A stretch of 64,000 nucleotides of DNA from an uncultured Clostridia bacterium (GCA_934476455.1 CAKSNY010000004.1:58448-122447), one strand, 5' to 3'. Numbered from the stretch's first letter, positions 25,109-35,080 are shown. Numbers and translations are program-made. The notes: a model not told the origin generated them from the letters alone.

Positions 25109-26510
25109 GCGCATTATAACCGTTATGGCAGCTGTGTGTTCGCTTTTTTTGGCAGAAATTATATATCTTACGTATTTTTCGCTCTTTCAGGCAAAGGATA
25201 TTGTAAATTCAAGCTACAATCAGCGTATATGGGAAAAGGAGGAGCGCGTTCTGCGCGGTAATATTTATGACAGAAGCGGCACGCTGCTGGCACAAAGCCG
25301 TGAAACAGACGACGGGCAAAAGCGGGAATACCCGTATAAGGAGCTTTATGCACATTCTATCGGATATAACAGCCGCACCTACGGAAAAACCAATATAGAG
25401 CTTAAATTTAACGACTATCTTTTAAGAACACAGAACGTTTTGGACGTGCTGCGCTCGGAGGACAAAAAGGCGCATTTTGAAAACGGCGCGTCGCTTGAGC
25501 TTACGCTTGACCACGAACTTACAAAGACGGCAGCAGAGCTTATGCGTAAATCAAACGGTGCGGTAACGGCGATGAATCCCGCTACGGGAGAGGTGTATTG
25601 CCTGTATTCGTATCCGTCGTTTGACCCGAACGAGGAGGTACTGGTAAAAAACTGGGACAGCCTTACGGGGGACGAAGCCTCGCCCTTTGTGGCAAGGGCG
25701 ACAAAGGGGCTGTATGCACCGGGCTCAACCTTTAAAATTATTACGTCCGCTGCGGGAATAATGAACGGGTATGAAAATTTTACCTTTAAGGACGAGGGTA
25801 AAATTAAAATAGACGGAAAGGAACTTAAAAATTCGGGCGGAAGAAGTTACGGAAACCTGGATATGGCGGGTGCGTTTAAACATTCGAGCAATGTTTATTT
25901 TTCCGCACTTTCGCAAAAAATAGGTGCAGACAAGCTTGGAAGCACTGCGGAGGATTTTTTAATCACAAAGGAAATTCCGTTTGATATTCCGACAAGCGGG
26001 AGAAATGTTATGTTTTCCGAGCTGAGCGGCATAGAGCTTGCCTCCACCGCAATAGGGCAAGGTAAGCTTTTGGTAACGCCTATGCATATGATGATGGCGG
26101 CAAGTGCGATTGCAAATGACGGCGTTATGATGAAGCCGTTTATGGTAAGGCGTGCGTTTTATGAAAACGGCGGTGATGTGTATAATATGCAGCCTTTTTC
26201 GCTTTCAAATGCGACGGACGCAAACACGGCAGCAATTATCAAAGAATATATGATAGGATGTGTAAAAAGCGGCACAGGGCGTTCGGCCCGCGTTTCGGGG
26301 ATTGAGGTTGCCGGAAAAACAGGTACCGCAGAAAATGAAAAAGAGGGAAAAACGCACGCGTGGTTTGTGTGCTTTGCACCGGCGGACAATCCGCAGATAG
26401 CAATTTGTGTTATGAAGGAATACAGCGGCTCGGGCGGCGGCTCTGTTTGTGCGCCGATTGCGGCAAAGCTTATTAAAAAAGCACTTGAAACAGGTATTAT
26501 AACTAAGTAA
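25095..26510 (+). CDS. Class B penicillin-binding protein (PbpA-type transpeptidase)
   Basis: 471 residues: N-terminal helix (about 8-28), short dimerisation domain, transpeptidase domain with YAPGSTFKIIT (STFK), SSNVYF (SSN) and KTGTAE (KTG). All three catalytic motifs are present. The compact size and partnership with FHA and SEDS genes resemble actinobacterial PbpA. ATG at 25095 lies inside the end of the SEDS gene, with AGGTG upstream. Confidence 0.93.
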   Translation: MKLNKRIITVMAAVCSLFLAEIIYLTYFSLFQAKDIVNSSYNQRIWEKEERVLRGNIYDRSGTLLAQSRETDDGQKREYPYKELYAHSIGYNSRTYGKTNIELKFNDYLLRTQNVLDVLRSEDKKAHFENGASLELTLDHELTKTAAELMRKSNGAVTAMNPATGEVYCLYSYPSFDPNEEVLVKNWDSLTGDEASPFVARATKGLYAPGSTFKIITSAAGIMNGYENFTFKDEGKIKIDGKELKNSGGRSYGNLDMAGAFKHSSNVYFSALSQKIGADKLGSTAEDFLITKEIPFDIPTSGRNVMFSELSGIELASTAIGQGKLLVTPMHMMMAASAIANDGVMMKPFMVRRAFYENGGDVYNMQPFSLSNATDANTAAIIKEYMIGCVKSGTGRSARVSGIEVAGKTGTAENEKEGKTHAWFVCFAPADNPQIAICVMKEYSGSGGGSVCAPIAAKLIKKALETGIITK

Positions 26511-26522
26511 AGGGGCTTTGTT

Positions 26523-27452
26523 ATGGTTTTAACGATTACACTTAATCCGTGTATAGACAGAAGCGTAAGCGTTTTAAATTTAACGGCCGGCGGGCTTAAC
26601 CGTGCCGAATGTACCAAAACAGAATTTGGCGGCAAGGGAATAAATGCGGCTATGGCGCTGAATAATCTCGGCGGGGAGGTCGCTTGCTTTGGTATGTGCC
26701 CGGGCGATGCTTCGGCAAAGCTGAATGAATATATTAAAAAGGCGGGGATAGCCGGCGCCTTTTTTACAACCAAAGGAAATATAAGGATAAACACAAAAAT
26801 TACGGAAAAATGCAGCGGCAATGTTACGGAGATAAACGAAGCGGGGGAAGGGGTTTCTGAAAATGATATAACAGGCTTTTCGGAGGAATACAAAAGACTT
26901 GTAAAAAATTCGAATGTTGTTGTAATATCGGGCAGCGCACCCCCGGGAACAAATGATAATATTTATTACGAGCTTGTAAAAATTGCAAAAGCCGAGGGTG
27001 TAAAAACAATTCTTGACGCAGACGGAGAAAAGCTTAAAAACGGAATTAAGGCACTGCCCTATGCGATAAAGCCTAACCTCTACGAGTTGGAGCAGCTTGC
27101 GGGAAGAACGCTGAAAAATGAAATCGAAATTGCGCTTGAGGCGGAAAAAATAGTACAGCATGGCATATGCCGGGTTTTGGTAACACTTGGGGATAAGGGG
27201 GCAATTTTCGTTTCAAAGGGTGAACGATTTTACATTAAAGCTCCGAAGATAGTGTGCAAAAGCCCGATAGCTGCCGGCGACAGTACCGTTGCTGCTTTGG
27301 CATATGCAATAGAAAGCAATGCGGATGTATATACGGCGGCAAAGCTTGCCGTTGCGGCGGGTACGTCTGCCGCCGAGCGTGACGGAAGCGGCGTGTGCAC
27401 GCGCGAAAGAGTGTTTGAAATTGCCGCAAAATTGCAGATTTTGAAATTATAA
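26523..27452 (+). CDS. PfkB-family sugar-phosphate kinase (1-phosphofructokinase / tagatose-6-phosphate kinase type)
   Basis: 309 residues. MVLTITLNPCIDRSVSV, FGGKGINAAMAL and the catalytic loop SPIAAGDSTVAALAYAI are hallmarks of the hexose-kinase branch (TIGR03168). It phosphorylates fructose-1-phosphate or a related sugar phosphate. There is no fructose PTS or DeoR regulator beside it, so the substrate is not fixed. Last gene of the plus-strand run. Confidence 0.88.
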   Translation: MVLTITLNPCIDRSVSVLNLTAGGLNRAECTKTEFGGKGINAAMALNNLGGEVACFGMCPGDASAKLNEYIKKAGIAGAFFTTKGNIRINTKITEKCSGNVTEINEAGEGVSENDITGFSEEYKRLVKNSNVVVISGSAPPGTNDNIYYELVKIAKAEGVKTILDADGEKLKNGIKALPYAIKPNLYELEQLAGRTLKNEIEIALEAEKIVQHGICRVLVTLGDKGAIFVSKGERFYIKAPKIVCKSPIAAGDSTVAALAYAIESNADVYTAAKLAVAAGTSAAERDGSGVCTRERVFEIAAKLQILKL

Positions 27453-27559
27453 GCTTAATATGTAAAAAAAACAACAGTTACCGATGAATTCAGAAGCTGC
27501 TAAGGCTGTCGAAAAGCCAAAATTTTGAGTATTGATGAGTTGCCGGTTTTGTGACATAA

Positions 27560-27601
27560 AAAAGTGACCTTAAAGGAGTTTAACCCTTTAAGGTCACTTT
27601 T
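27560..27601. terminator. Bidirectional terminator between convergent pfkB-type gene and ppdK
   Basis: Perfect arms AAAAGTGACCTTAAAGG (27560-27576) and its complement (27585-27601), with T-rich bases after each end. The rest of the ~200-base gap shows no gene. Confidence 0.88.
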
Positions 27602-27658
27602 CTTATTTTGCCTTTTTATTGTTATGTGGTTTTACCCAAAAACAACCAAAAAACCTAA

Positions 27659-30283
27659 TCAGCCTTCCTTTATCTTAGCCTGTGCTGCTGCAAGGCGAGC
27701 GATCGGAACACGGAAGGGAGAGCAGGAAACATAGTCAAGCCCGATTTTGTGGCAGAACTCTACCGAAGTGGGGTCACCGCCGTGCTCACCGCAGATACCT
27801 ACGTGCAAGGACGGGCGAACACCCTTACCAAGCTTAATAGCCATTTCCATAAGCTTGCCTACGCCTGTCTGGTCAAGCTTTGCGAAAGGATCGTTTTCAA
27901 ATATTTTTGCGTCATAGTAAGCGTCAAGGAACTTGCCTGCGTCATCACGCGAGAAGCCATATGTCATCTGTGTAAGGTCGTTTGTACCGAAACAGAAGAA
28001 TTCGGCGTCCTTTGCGATTGCGTCTGCTGTAAGTGCTGCACGCGGAATTTCAATCATCGTACCAACTTCATACTTAAGGTCAATATTTGCCTTGGCAATT
28101 TCCTCGTCAGCTGTTTCAACAACAAACTCCTTAACATAGTGAAGCTCTTTTTCATCGCCGATAAGAGGAATCATAATTTCAGGCTCAATATTCCAGTCGG
28201 GATGAGCTTTTTTAACATTGATAGCTGCACGGATAACGGCTCTTGTCTGCATTTTTGCAATTTCGGGATACGTAACTGCAAGGCGGCAGCCGCGGTGACC
28301 CATCATGGGGTTAAATTCGTGCAGGGAATCGATAATTGCCTTGATTGTTTCAACGCTCTTGCCCTGTGATTTAGCCAAAAGCTCTATATCACCCTCTTCT
28401 GTGGGAACAAACTCGTGCAGAGGAGGATCAAGGAAACGAATTGTAACGGGGTTGCCTTCAAGCGCTTCGTAAAGCTTCTCAAAGTCGCCCTGCTGCATCG
28501 GAAGAATCTTCTCAAGAGCAGCTTCTCTTTCTTCAACAGTATCGGAGCAAATCATTTCGCGGAAAGCGTCTATTCTGTCGCCCTCAAAGAACATATGCTC
28601 TGTACGGCAAAGACCGATACCTTCGGCGCCGAGCTCGCGTGCTTTCTGAGCGTCACGCGGGGTATCCGCATTTGTTCTTACCTTAAGAGTTCTGAACTTG
28701 TCTGCCCAGCCCATAATTCTGCCGAAATCACCGCCGATTGAAGCGTCAACGGTGGGGATAATTCCGTCGTATATATTACCTGTAGAACCGTCTATAGAGA
28801 TAAAGTCACCCTCGTGATAGGTTTTTCCGGCAAGCGTGAACTTCTTGTTGTCCTCGTCCATATTGATGTCGGAGCATCCGGATACACAGCATGTACCCAT
28901 ACCGCGTGCAACAACGGCTGCGTGTGATGTCATACCGCCGCGAACCGTAAGTATGCCCTGTGCTGCCTTCATACCCTCAATATCCTCGGGAGAGGTTTCA
29001 AGACGTACCAAGACAACCTTTTCGCCGTTTGCTTTCCACTGCTTTGCATCTTCAGCGGTGAATACTATCTTACCGCATGCAGCGCCGGGAGAAGCTGCGA
29101 GAGCTCTTGCAACGGGGGTTGAAGCCTTAAGTGCCTTTGAATCAAACTGCGGATGCAAAAGCGTATCAAGGTTACGCGGATCAATCATAAGAACCGCTTC
29201 TTTTTCGGAAATCATTTTTTCGTCAACGAGGTCGCACGCAATCTTAAGAGCAGCCTGCGCGGTTCTCTTACCGTTACGTGTCTGAAGCATATAAAGGTGC
29301 TTGTCCTCAATTGTAAACTCCATATCCTGCATATCTCTGTAGTGATTTTCAAGAGTATGGCAGATGTCTACAAACTGGTTGTAAACCTCGGGCATTACCT
29401 CTTTAAGCTGGTCAATCTTCTGAGGTGTACGAACGCCAGCAACAACGTCTTCGCCCTGTGCGTTCATAAGAAATTCACCCATAAGGTGCTTTTCGCCCGT
29501 TGCGGGGTCACGCGTGAAGGCAACGCCCGTACCGGAGGTTTCGCCCATATTACCGAAAGCCATCATCTGTACGTTTACGGCAGTACCCCAAGAGTAGGGG
29601 ATATCGTTGTCGCGGCGGTATACGTTTGCACGGGGGTTGTCCCATGAACGGAACACAGCTTTGATAGCGCCCATAAGCTGTTCCTTCGGATCGGTCGGGA
29701 AATCTTCGCCGATTTTTTCTTTATATTCAGCCTTGAACTGGTTAGCCAATTCCTTGAGGTCTTCGGCGGTAAGGTCTACATCCTGTGTTACGCCCTTTGC
29801 CTCTTTCATTTTATCGATAAGCTGTTCAAAGTACTTTTTGCCGACTTCCATAACAACGTCGGAATACATCTGGATAAATCTTCTGTAGCAGTCATAAGCC
29901 CATCTGGGGTTACCGCTCTTCTTTGCCATAACCTCAACAACGTCTTCGTTAAGACCGAGGTTAAGGATGGTATCCATCATACCGGGCATAGATGCTCTTG
30001 CGCCGGAACGCACCGATACAAGCAGCGGATTTTCCAAATCGCCGAATTTTTTGCCGCAGATTTCTTCCATTTTTGCGATATGCTCCATAATCTGCGCCTG
30101 GATATCGTCATTGATTTTCTTTCCGTCCTCATAATAACGGGTGCACGCCTCTGTCGAGATTGTAAAGCCCTGGGGAACGGGAAGACCGAGCTTTGTCATT
30201 TCAGCAAGGTTAGCGCCTTTACCGCCGAGAAGATTTCTCATTGATGCGTCGCCTTCGCTGAAAAGATAAACGAATTTAGTCAT
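27659..30283 (-). CDS. ppdK: Pyruvate, phosphate dikinase
   Basis: 874 residues, the usual length. It interconverts pyruvate + ATP + Pi with PEP + AMP + PPi, serving PPi-linked glycolysis or gluconeogenesis in anaerobes. N-terminal ATP-grasp domain (GGKGANLAEMTKLGLPVPQGF, GARASMPGMMDTILNLGLN), central phospho-His in GGMTSHAAVVARGMGTCCVSG (His near 454), C-terminal PEP domain ending with the active-site Cys in HVGICGEHGGDP. RBS AGGAGG precedes the ATG. Monocistronic. Confidence 0.97.
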   Translation of the reverse strand: MTKFVYLFSEGDASMRNLLGGKGANLAEMTKLGLPVPQGFTISTEACTRYYEDGKKINDDIQAQIMEHIAKMEEICGKKFGDLENPLLVSVRSGARASMPGMMDTILNLGLNEDVVEVMAKKSGNPRWAYDCYRRFIQMYSDVVMEVGKKYFEQLIDKMKEAKGVTQDVDLTAEDLKELANQFKAEYKEKIGEDFPTDPKEQLMGAIKAVFRSWDNPRANVYRRDNDIPYSWGTAVNVQMMAFGNMGETSGTGVAFTRDPATGEKHLMGEFLMNAQGEDVVAGVRTPQKIDQLKEVMPEVYNQFVDICHTLENHYRDMQDMEFTIEDKHLYMLQTRNGKRTAQAALKIACDLVDEKMISEKEAVLMIDPRNLDTLLHPQFDSKALKASTPVARALAASPGAACGKIVFTAEDAKQWKANGEKVVLVRLETSPEDIEGMKAAQGILTVRGGMTSHAAVVARGMGTCCVSGCSDINMDEDNKKFTLAGKTYHEGDFISIDGSTGNIYDGIIPTVDASIGGDFGRIMGWADKFRTLKVRTNADTPRDAQKARELGAEGIGLCRTEHMFFEGDRIDAFREMICSDTVEEREAALEKILPMQQGDFEKLYEALEGNPVTIRFLDPPLHEFVPTEEGDIELLAKSQGKSVETIKAIIDSLHEFNPMMGHRGCRLAVTYPEIAKMQTRAVIRAAINVKKAHPDWNIEPEIMIPLIGDEKELHYVKEFVVETADEEIAKANIDLKYEVGTMIEIPRAALTADAIAKDAEFFCFGTNDLTQMTYGFSRDDAGKFLDAYYDAKIFENDPFAKLDQTGVGKLMEMAIKLGKGVRPSLHVGICGEHGGDPTSVEFCHKIGLDYVSCSPFRVPIARLAAAQAKIKEG

Positions 30284-30386
30284 TAACTAAACCTCCTAAA
30301 ATATAATTTATATATTTTGTGTCACAACTGCTATCATACACTATTTTTGCCCGAATTTCCAGTCTTTTTTCAAAAAAAATACGAAT

Positions 30387-31136
30387 TTACGGGGTTTTTT
30401 TTACAATATTGTGCAAATAAGACAAAGATTTAGGATAAAAACCCAACTGAAAGCATAAAAAGCCCTCGGCAGCACGCGAAGCAGACAAAATATCGGAAAA
30501 AGGAAAGAGCGCAAAAAGTGCGTCGCGCAGCGAGGCCGAAACTATAAAATTACAGATTTTAGCAGCGGCGGGGGAAATACTTATGCAATCGCTTGTTTTA
30601 TGCAGCGCGCATTTTGAAATGCCGTCCGCCAAAGAAAAGTATAAGGCGGCGCTCCCGCAGGAGCAGTTTTCTGAAAAATCCGGCATAAAGCCGCAGCAGG
30701 AGGCAAGGCGCAGCTCAAAAACAGCTTTTATGTACGGGGCGTCATCCTGTCTTTTTGAAAGCATATATAAGCAGTTTAAAAGAAGGCGTGTTTCCTCATT
30801 GGCAGGCGAAAGCTGCATTATGCAGCTTTCGCACAGCGAGCAAAAATATGAAGCATACGAAAGAAGCTCGACGCTTTTGCAAATTTCCGAAAAGCTTTCC
30901 GTAACCTCTCCGGAAACAAGGCTGTACAGCCCGTCCTTAATTTTTTTTAAAACAAATTCACCGTATGAAAGGAACTGCGCGCTTGCGCGGGATTTGTGCT
31001 TTAAGGAACGCACACCCTTTGCGCTTACGAAAATGCGCCCCATATCCGCCGAAACCAGGGTAAGCATACGGTCGTTTTCACCGTGCGGACGGCTTTTTAT
31101 AACTATTGCCTTTGTTTTAATTGTTTCGCCTGCCAT
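30387..31136 (-). CDS. recO: DNA repair protein RecO
   Basis: 249 residues. N-terminal OB-fold MAGETIKTKAIVIKSRPHGE then NDRMLTLVS, followed by a helical region and a Cys-containing segment (CGFMPDFSENCSCG) like the zinc site of RecO. RecO loads RecA with RecR at gaps. Its start overlaps the small yqzL-like gene, and era lies upstream, the classical Firmicute order. Confidence 0.93.
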   Translation of the reverse strand: MAGETIKTKAIVIKSRPHGENDRMLTLVSADMGRIFVSAKGVRSLKHKSRASAQFLSYGEFVLKKIKDGLYSLVSGEVTESFSEICKSVELLSYASYFCSLCESCIMQLSPANEETRLLLNCLYMLSKRQDDAPYIKAVFELRLASCCGFMPDFSENCSCGSAALYFSLADGISKCALHKTSDCISISPAAAKICNFIVSASLRDALFALFPFSDILSASRAAEGFLCFQLGFYPKSLSYLHNIVKKTP

Positions 31137-31228
31137 TTGTCATCCTCTTTTATTTGCTTATACTTAAGGTAAATATCCAAATTACCGGTTTTTGTAAAAA
31201 GTGCCCACATTCCGCTTTTATCATACAC
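31103..31228 (-). CDS. yqzL: YqzL-like small protein between era and recO
   Basis: 41 residues read from GTG at 31228: VYDKSGMWALFTKTGNLDIY followed by LKYKQIKEDDKW. The motif W-x-LF-x-x-TG-x-x-x-x-Y is that of YqzL, a tiny protein that lies between era and recO in many Firmicutes. AGAGGTGA lies upstream at good spacing. It overlaps the recO start by 34 bases in another frame. Function unknown. Confidence 0.75.
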   Translation of the reverse strand: MYDKSGMWALFTKTGNLDIYLKYKQIKEDDKWQAKQLKQRQ

Positions 31229-31285
31229 AATAAATCACCTCTAAAGTGTATTATGGCTAAAATGCGGCAAAAAACAGCTTGTAAA

Positions 31286-32179
31286 TTATGGCTTATTTGT
31301 ATAACCGAGTTCGCGCAAAGCAGTGGGGTGGTTTCGCCAGTCCTCGCGTACCTTTACCCAAAGCTCCAGGTAGACGCGGCAGCCCAAAAGCTTTTCAATA
31401 TCCGCCCTTGCATACGAGCCTATGCGTTTAATTGTTTCGCCGCCTTTTCCGATAATAATGGGCTTGTGGCTTTGCTTTTCGCAATATATAACGGCTTTAA
31501 TGGTGGTCAGGCTGTCGCCTTCGTCCATTTTTTCTATTTCAACGGCGCTGCCGTGCGGTACCTCGCGGTCAAGCAAGCGCAAAAGCTTTTCGCGTATTAT
31601 TTCGGCAGTCATATCGCGCACAGTGCTGTCGGCATATATATCCGTGGGATAAAAGGGCTCGCCCTCGTCAAAATGCTTTAATATTTCAGCGCGAAGAAGG
31701 TCGACGCCCTCGCCCGATTTTGCACATATGGGTATGATTGCGGAAAAATCAGCTTCTTGGGAAAAGGCTTGTATTTGCGGTAAAAGCTTTTCTTTTTCAA
31801 CGGTATCTGTTTTATTTATTACAAGAATAACGGGGATTTCACATTTCTTTGCCGCATTTACAGCGTTTTTGTCTGTGTCTGAAATATCTGCGCCCGCCTC
31901 CGTAACCAAAAGCAAAACGTCAACATCGCCGACAGACCCCGCAGCCGATTTATTCATATATTCGCCGAGCTTTGTTTTGGGGGTGTGCATACCCGGGGTA
32001 TCAACAAAAACTATCTGATAGCCGTCGCCGTTGTCTATTGCGGCGAGGTTGGTGCGCGTTGTCTGCGGCTTTTTTGATACAATAGCGGCTTTTTCCCCTA
32101 TAAAAGCATTTGTCAGTGTAGATTTGCCGACATTAGGGCGACCTACAATAGCGGCAAAACCTGATTTAAAATTACTCAT
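31286..32179 (-). CDS. era: GTPase Era
   Basis: 297 residues. G1 GRPNVGKST, G3 DTPGMH, G4 NKTD, then a C-terminal KH domain (HKPIIIGKGGETIKRIGSYA). It binds 16S rRNA 3' end and supports 30S assembly. Part of the conserved minus-strand row with ybeY, dgkA and recO. Confidence 0.97.
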   Translation of the reverse strand: MSNFKSGFAAIVGRPNVGKSTLTNAFIGEKAAIVSKKPQTTRTNLAAIDNGDGYQIVFVDTPGMHTPKTKLGEYMNKSAAGSVGDVDVLLLVTEAGADISDTDKNAVNAAKKCEIPVILVINKTDTVEKEKLLPQIQAFSQEADFSAIIPICAKSGEGVDLLRAEILKHFDEGEPFYPTDIYADSTVRDMTAEIIREKLLRLLDREVPHGSAVEIEKMDEGDSLTTIKAVIYCEKQSHKPIIIGKGGETIKRIGSYARADIEKLLGCRVYLELWVKVREDWRNHPTALRELGYTNKP

Positions 32180-32193
32180 TGGTACAATCCTTT

Positions 32194-32568
32194 CTAAAAT
32201 AAAACATCAATCATTTGTATAATATGCGGCAAAAATATTATAAGCCCGCATACAGCCGCACCGCAGCTGAGAATAAACACGGCGCCCGCGGCAAAGTCCT
32301 TGGCACGCTTTGCGTACATATTAAACACACCGCATGAAAGGTCAACCGCATTTTCTATTGCGCTGTTTATAAGCTCTGCACAGATTACGCCGAAACACAG
32401 AGCCGTTACAACTGCTTTTTCGGCTGCCGAAAGATTTAAAACCACAGAGGCACAAATAACAATAACCGTTATGCAAACGTGTATGCGCAGGTTGCGTTCC
32501 TCCTTAAGCAGCGTAAAAAAACCGTGCGCGGCATGGCGGAAGCTCTCACACAGCGATTTGTTTTTCAT
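32194..32568 (-). CDS. dgkA: Diacylglycerol/undecaprenol kinase DgkA
   Basis: 124 residues, three membrane helices, with FRHAAHGFFTLLKEERNLRIH and the catalytic ELINSAIENAVDLSCG. The Gram-positive enzyme phosphorylates undecaprenol to recycle the wall carrier lipid. Sits between ybeY and era. Confidence 0.95.
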   Translation of the reverse strand: MKNKSLCESFRHAAHGFFTLLKEERNLRIHVCITVIVICASVVLNLSAAEKAVVTALCFGVICAELINSAIENAVDLSCGVFNMYAKRAKDFAAGAVFILSCGAAVCGLIIFLPHIIQMIDVLF

Positions 32569-32579
32569 ACTGCATCACC

Positions 32580-33068
32580 CTATCTTGTAAGATTCATCTT
32601 TTCTGTAATTTCTTTTTCGCGCAAGCGCATAACCGAGGCATAAGGTTCCTCCATATGGTCAAACCCAAGCAGATGAAGGGTAGAGTGAACCGTTAAAAAC
32701 CCGACCTCACGGATAAGCGAGTGCCCGTATTCGCGTGCCTGGCTTTCGGCGCGTTCAAGTGAAATTACAATATCGCCGAGGAGCAAAAAGTCGCCGTCAA
32801 AATCGCCGCTGTCTTCAAGCTGGACGCCGTTTTCGTCAAACTCTAAAATGGGAAAACTTAAAACATCGGTCGGGGCGTCTATCTCGCGGTATTCACGGTT
32901 AAGCTCTCTGATTCCTTCATTGTCGGTTATAAGGATGCTCACCTCAAAATCGGTATCACCGCCGCCGACAACCTCAAGCGTGGTGGATACGGCGCGCTGA
33001 ATAACCGTTTCCAGTTCGTCGGTAAAGTCAAGCTTGTCTTGTTCGTTTTCAATAATAAATTGTATCAT
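32580..33068 (-). CDS. ybeY: Endoribonuclease YbeY
   Basis: 162 residues; zinc site HSTLHLLGFDHMEE (H-x3-H-x5-H) and ADVL-like segment APTDVLSFPILEF. Needed for 16S rRNA maturation and ribosome quality control. Between yqfF and dgkA. Confidence 0.96.
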   Translation of the reverse strand: MIQFIIENEQDKLDFTDELETVIQRAVSTTLEVVGGGDTDFEVSILITDNEGIRELNREYREIDAPTDVLSFPILEFDENGVQLEDSGDFDGDFLLLGDIVISLERAESQAREYGHSLIREVGFLTVHSTLHLLGFDHMEEPYASVMRLREKEITEKMNLTR

Positions 33069-33079
33069 TTTCTTACTCC

Positions 33080-35074
33080 TTATTCATATTTTATTCTTTC
33101 GTGGAAATATCCGCCCAGTGTTTTGGTTATAACGCGTATCACTTTTTCAAGCTCGGCAAAGGTAAGGTTACATTCGTTAAACTGCCCGCTATCCGTACGC
33201 TCACGCACTATACGGCGGACCATTTGCTCTATTTTGCTTTCGCTTTTTTCGCTTAAGCTGCGCACCGCCGCCTCGCACGAATCGGCAAGCATAACGATCG
33301 CAGCCTCCTTTGAAGAAGGCTGCGGCCCCGGATAGTGGAAGGGTGCGGGGTCTGCGTCTTTATTTTTTTCTTTTGCGCGCAGAAGAAAATATCCGACAGA
33401 GGTTGTTCCATGGTGCTGCGCAATTATAGCGCAAATATCAGGCGGCAAGCGGTGTTTTTGCGCAATTTCGGCACCGTCTGACACGTGCTGTATGATAACG
33501 CGCGCACTTTCTTCCGGGGAAAGATTATCGTGAATGTTTTCATCGTATTGGTTTTCTTTAAAATACAGCGGGTGGCGGAGCTTGCCTATATCGTGATAGT
33601 AGGCGCCGACGCGGGCAAGAAGTGAATTTGCTTTTATTTCACGCGCTGCAATTTCGGCTATATTTGCCACCGTTAGGGAATGATGATATGTTCCGGGCGC
33701 TTCAACCAGCAAGCGCTTTAACAGCTTATTTTCGGGGTTTGCCAATTCGGTAAGCTTCATAGGCGTTGTTACATTGAAAAGCCATTCCCATGAGGGAAGT
33801 GTGCCGATTGTAAGTATTCCCGACAAAAAACCGCCGCAAAATCCGAAACAAAAGGAAACAAGCGATGCCTTTGCGCTGCTTGCTTCAACCAAAGACATTG
33901 CGCAAAACGAAAGACCGTATGAAAAAGCCGAAACAATACCGGCTGGAAGAAGCTGTGTGCGCTGTTTTACGCGGCTGAACGCATACGCGCAAATACTGCC
34001 GCCGATTATCATACAAAGCGCGTAGCTCCAGCCGGAGTCAAACGCAACGCCGCAAAGCACGGAAACGGAAAGGTTTGCAATTATTGCAGGCTGTGCCGAG
34101 GAAAAAATCGCCGTTACGCAAGGCAAAAAACCAAGCGGCAGAATGGGGATAAATCTTTCCGGAAGTATTTTTGTGCCGTAAAAAGCCATAGCAACGGAAA
34201 TTAAAGCCATAACAGAGGTAATCGGCACGGCGGCGGAAAGCTTTTTGCGCTTTGGGAAAAAGCCGCATATAATTACCGTAAAGCATAAGAGCATAAACAA
34301 AACAATGCCCAGAGTGTATGTAGGCAAAATCGGGTTGGAGCCTTTTAAAATGCCTAAAGAGCGAAGCATATCAAGCTGTGCTTTTGACACAATTTCACCT
34401 TTTCTCAATATTATTTGATTTTTTTTGTATTCGGTTACGGGAACGGCAGCAGCCGCCGCTTCTTTACGGCGCAGGGTTTCGTCCTCGTTAAGCTCAAGGT
34501 TCACCGTAAGGACAGATGCACAAATCTCGTTAAGGGCACTTTTTTGCACATCGTTTATTTTAAGCCCGTTTATTTTTTCATCACAGCTTTTTTTTGCCTC
34601 CTCAATATCGGAAACGCCGTTTCCCATAACGGTTTCCACAATATCGGAAAGTGTGCGCATGGCAGAAAAGCTTTTGTCGCTTGATGTCATAATCGCATCG
34701 CCGCTTTTTTTTGAAAGGTTAATCTTGGCGGTGGCGGCAAGATTGGTGCCGTTTGAGGGCTCGTTCTCGTCTGTATTTTCGCGAAGTGCCGCAGCGGAGG
34801 AAAAAATACTGTTTACGGTTTCCTTTGCGGCGGAGGTTTTGGAAGAATCAATCGTATATACGTTTTCAACGCTTTTTTTTGCCGCTTCACGCCGTGCTGC
34901 GGTGGTTGTTTCGTCCACTATTGCACGGGGGGCATATATATCCACGGAGGAAACGTCCCCCTCATTTATCTCTATCTGCCCGCTGCGCCCGGATAAAAGC
35001 ATTATCATAGCAATTAAAATAAGGCAAACAACGCTTATTGCCGCGTGTGCCGCACTATCGAAAAATGTTTTCAT
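33080..35074 (-). CDS. yqfF: 7TM-HD family c-di-AMP phosphodiesterase-like protein (YqfF/PgpH)
   Basis: 664 residues: N-terminal helix, extracellular 7TMR-HDED-type domain (about 40-245), about seven transmembrane helices (about 255-425), then an HD domain (HHSLTVANIAEIAAREI, VGAYYHDIGKLRHPLYF, IIAQHHGTT). PgpH in Listeria cleaves c-di-AMP. With cdaA/cdaR at 0.4-2.1 kb the window thus holds both making and breaking of this messenger (family inference). Confidence 0.93.
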   Translation of the reverse strand: MKTFFDSAAHAAISVVCLILIAMIMLLSGRSGQIEINEGDVSSVDIYAPRAIVDETTTAARREAAKKSVENVYTIDSSKTSAAKETVNSIFSSAAALRENTDENEPSNGTNLAATAKINLSKKSGDAIMTSSDKSFSAMRTLSDIVETVMGNGVSDIEEAKKSCDEKINGLKINDVQKSALNEICASVLTVNLELNEDETLRRKEAAAAAVPVTEYKKNQIILRKGEIVSKAQLDMLRSLGILKGSNPILPTYTLGIVLFMLLCFTVIICGFFPKRKKLSAAVPITSVMALISVAMAFYGTKILPERFIPILPLGFLPCVTAIFSSAQPAIIANLSVSVLCGVAFDSGWSYALCMIIGGSICAYAFSRVKQRTQLLPAGIVSAFSYGLSFCAMSLVEASSAKASLVSFCFGFCGGFLSGILTIGTLPSWEWLFNVTTPMKLTELANPENKLLKRLLVEAPGTYHHSLTVANIAEIAAREIKANSLLARVGAYYHDIGKLRHPLYFKENQYDENIHDNLSPEESARVIIQHVSDGAEIAQKHRLPPDICAIIAQHHGTTSVGYFLLRAKEKNKDADPAPFHYPGPQPSSKEAAIVMLADSCEAAVRSLSEKSESKIEQMVRRIVRERTDSGQFNECNLTFAELEKVIRVITKTLGGYFHERIKYE

Positions 35075-35080
35075 AGCTTA

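Noticed and set aside
26159..26893. 244-codon minus-strand frame over the end of the PBP gene and the start of the kinase gene
   Set aside because: Antisense to two well-supported genes; low-complexity composition typical of a shadow frame.
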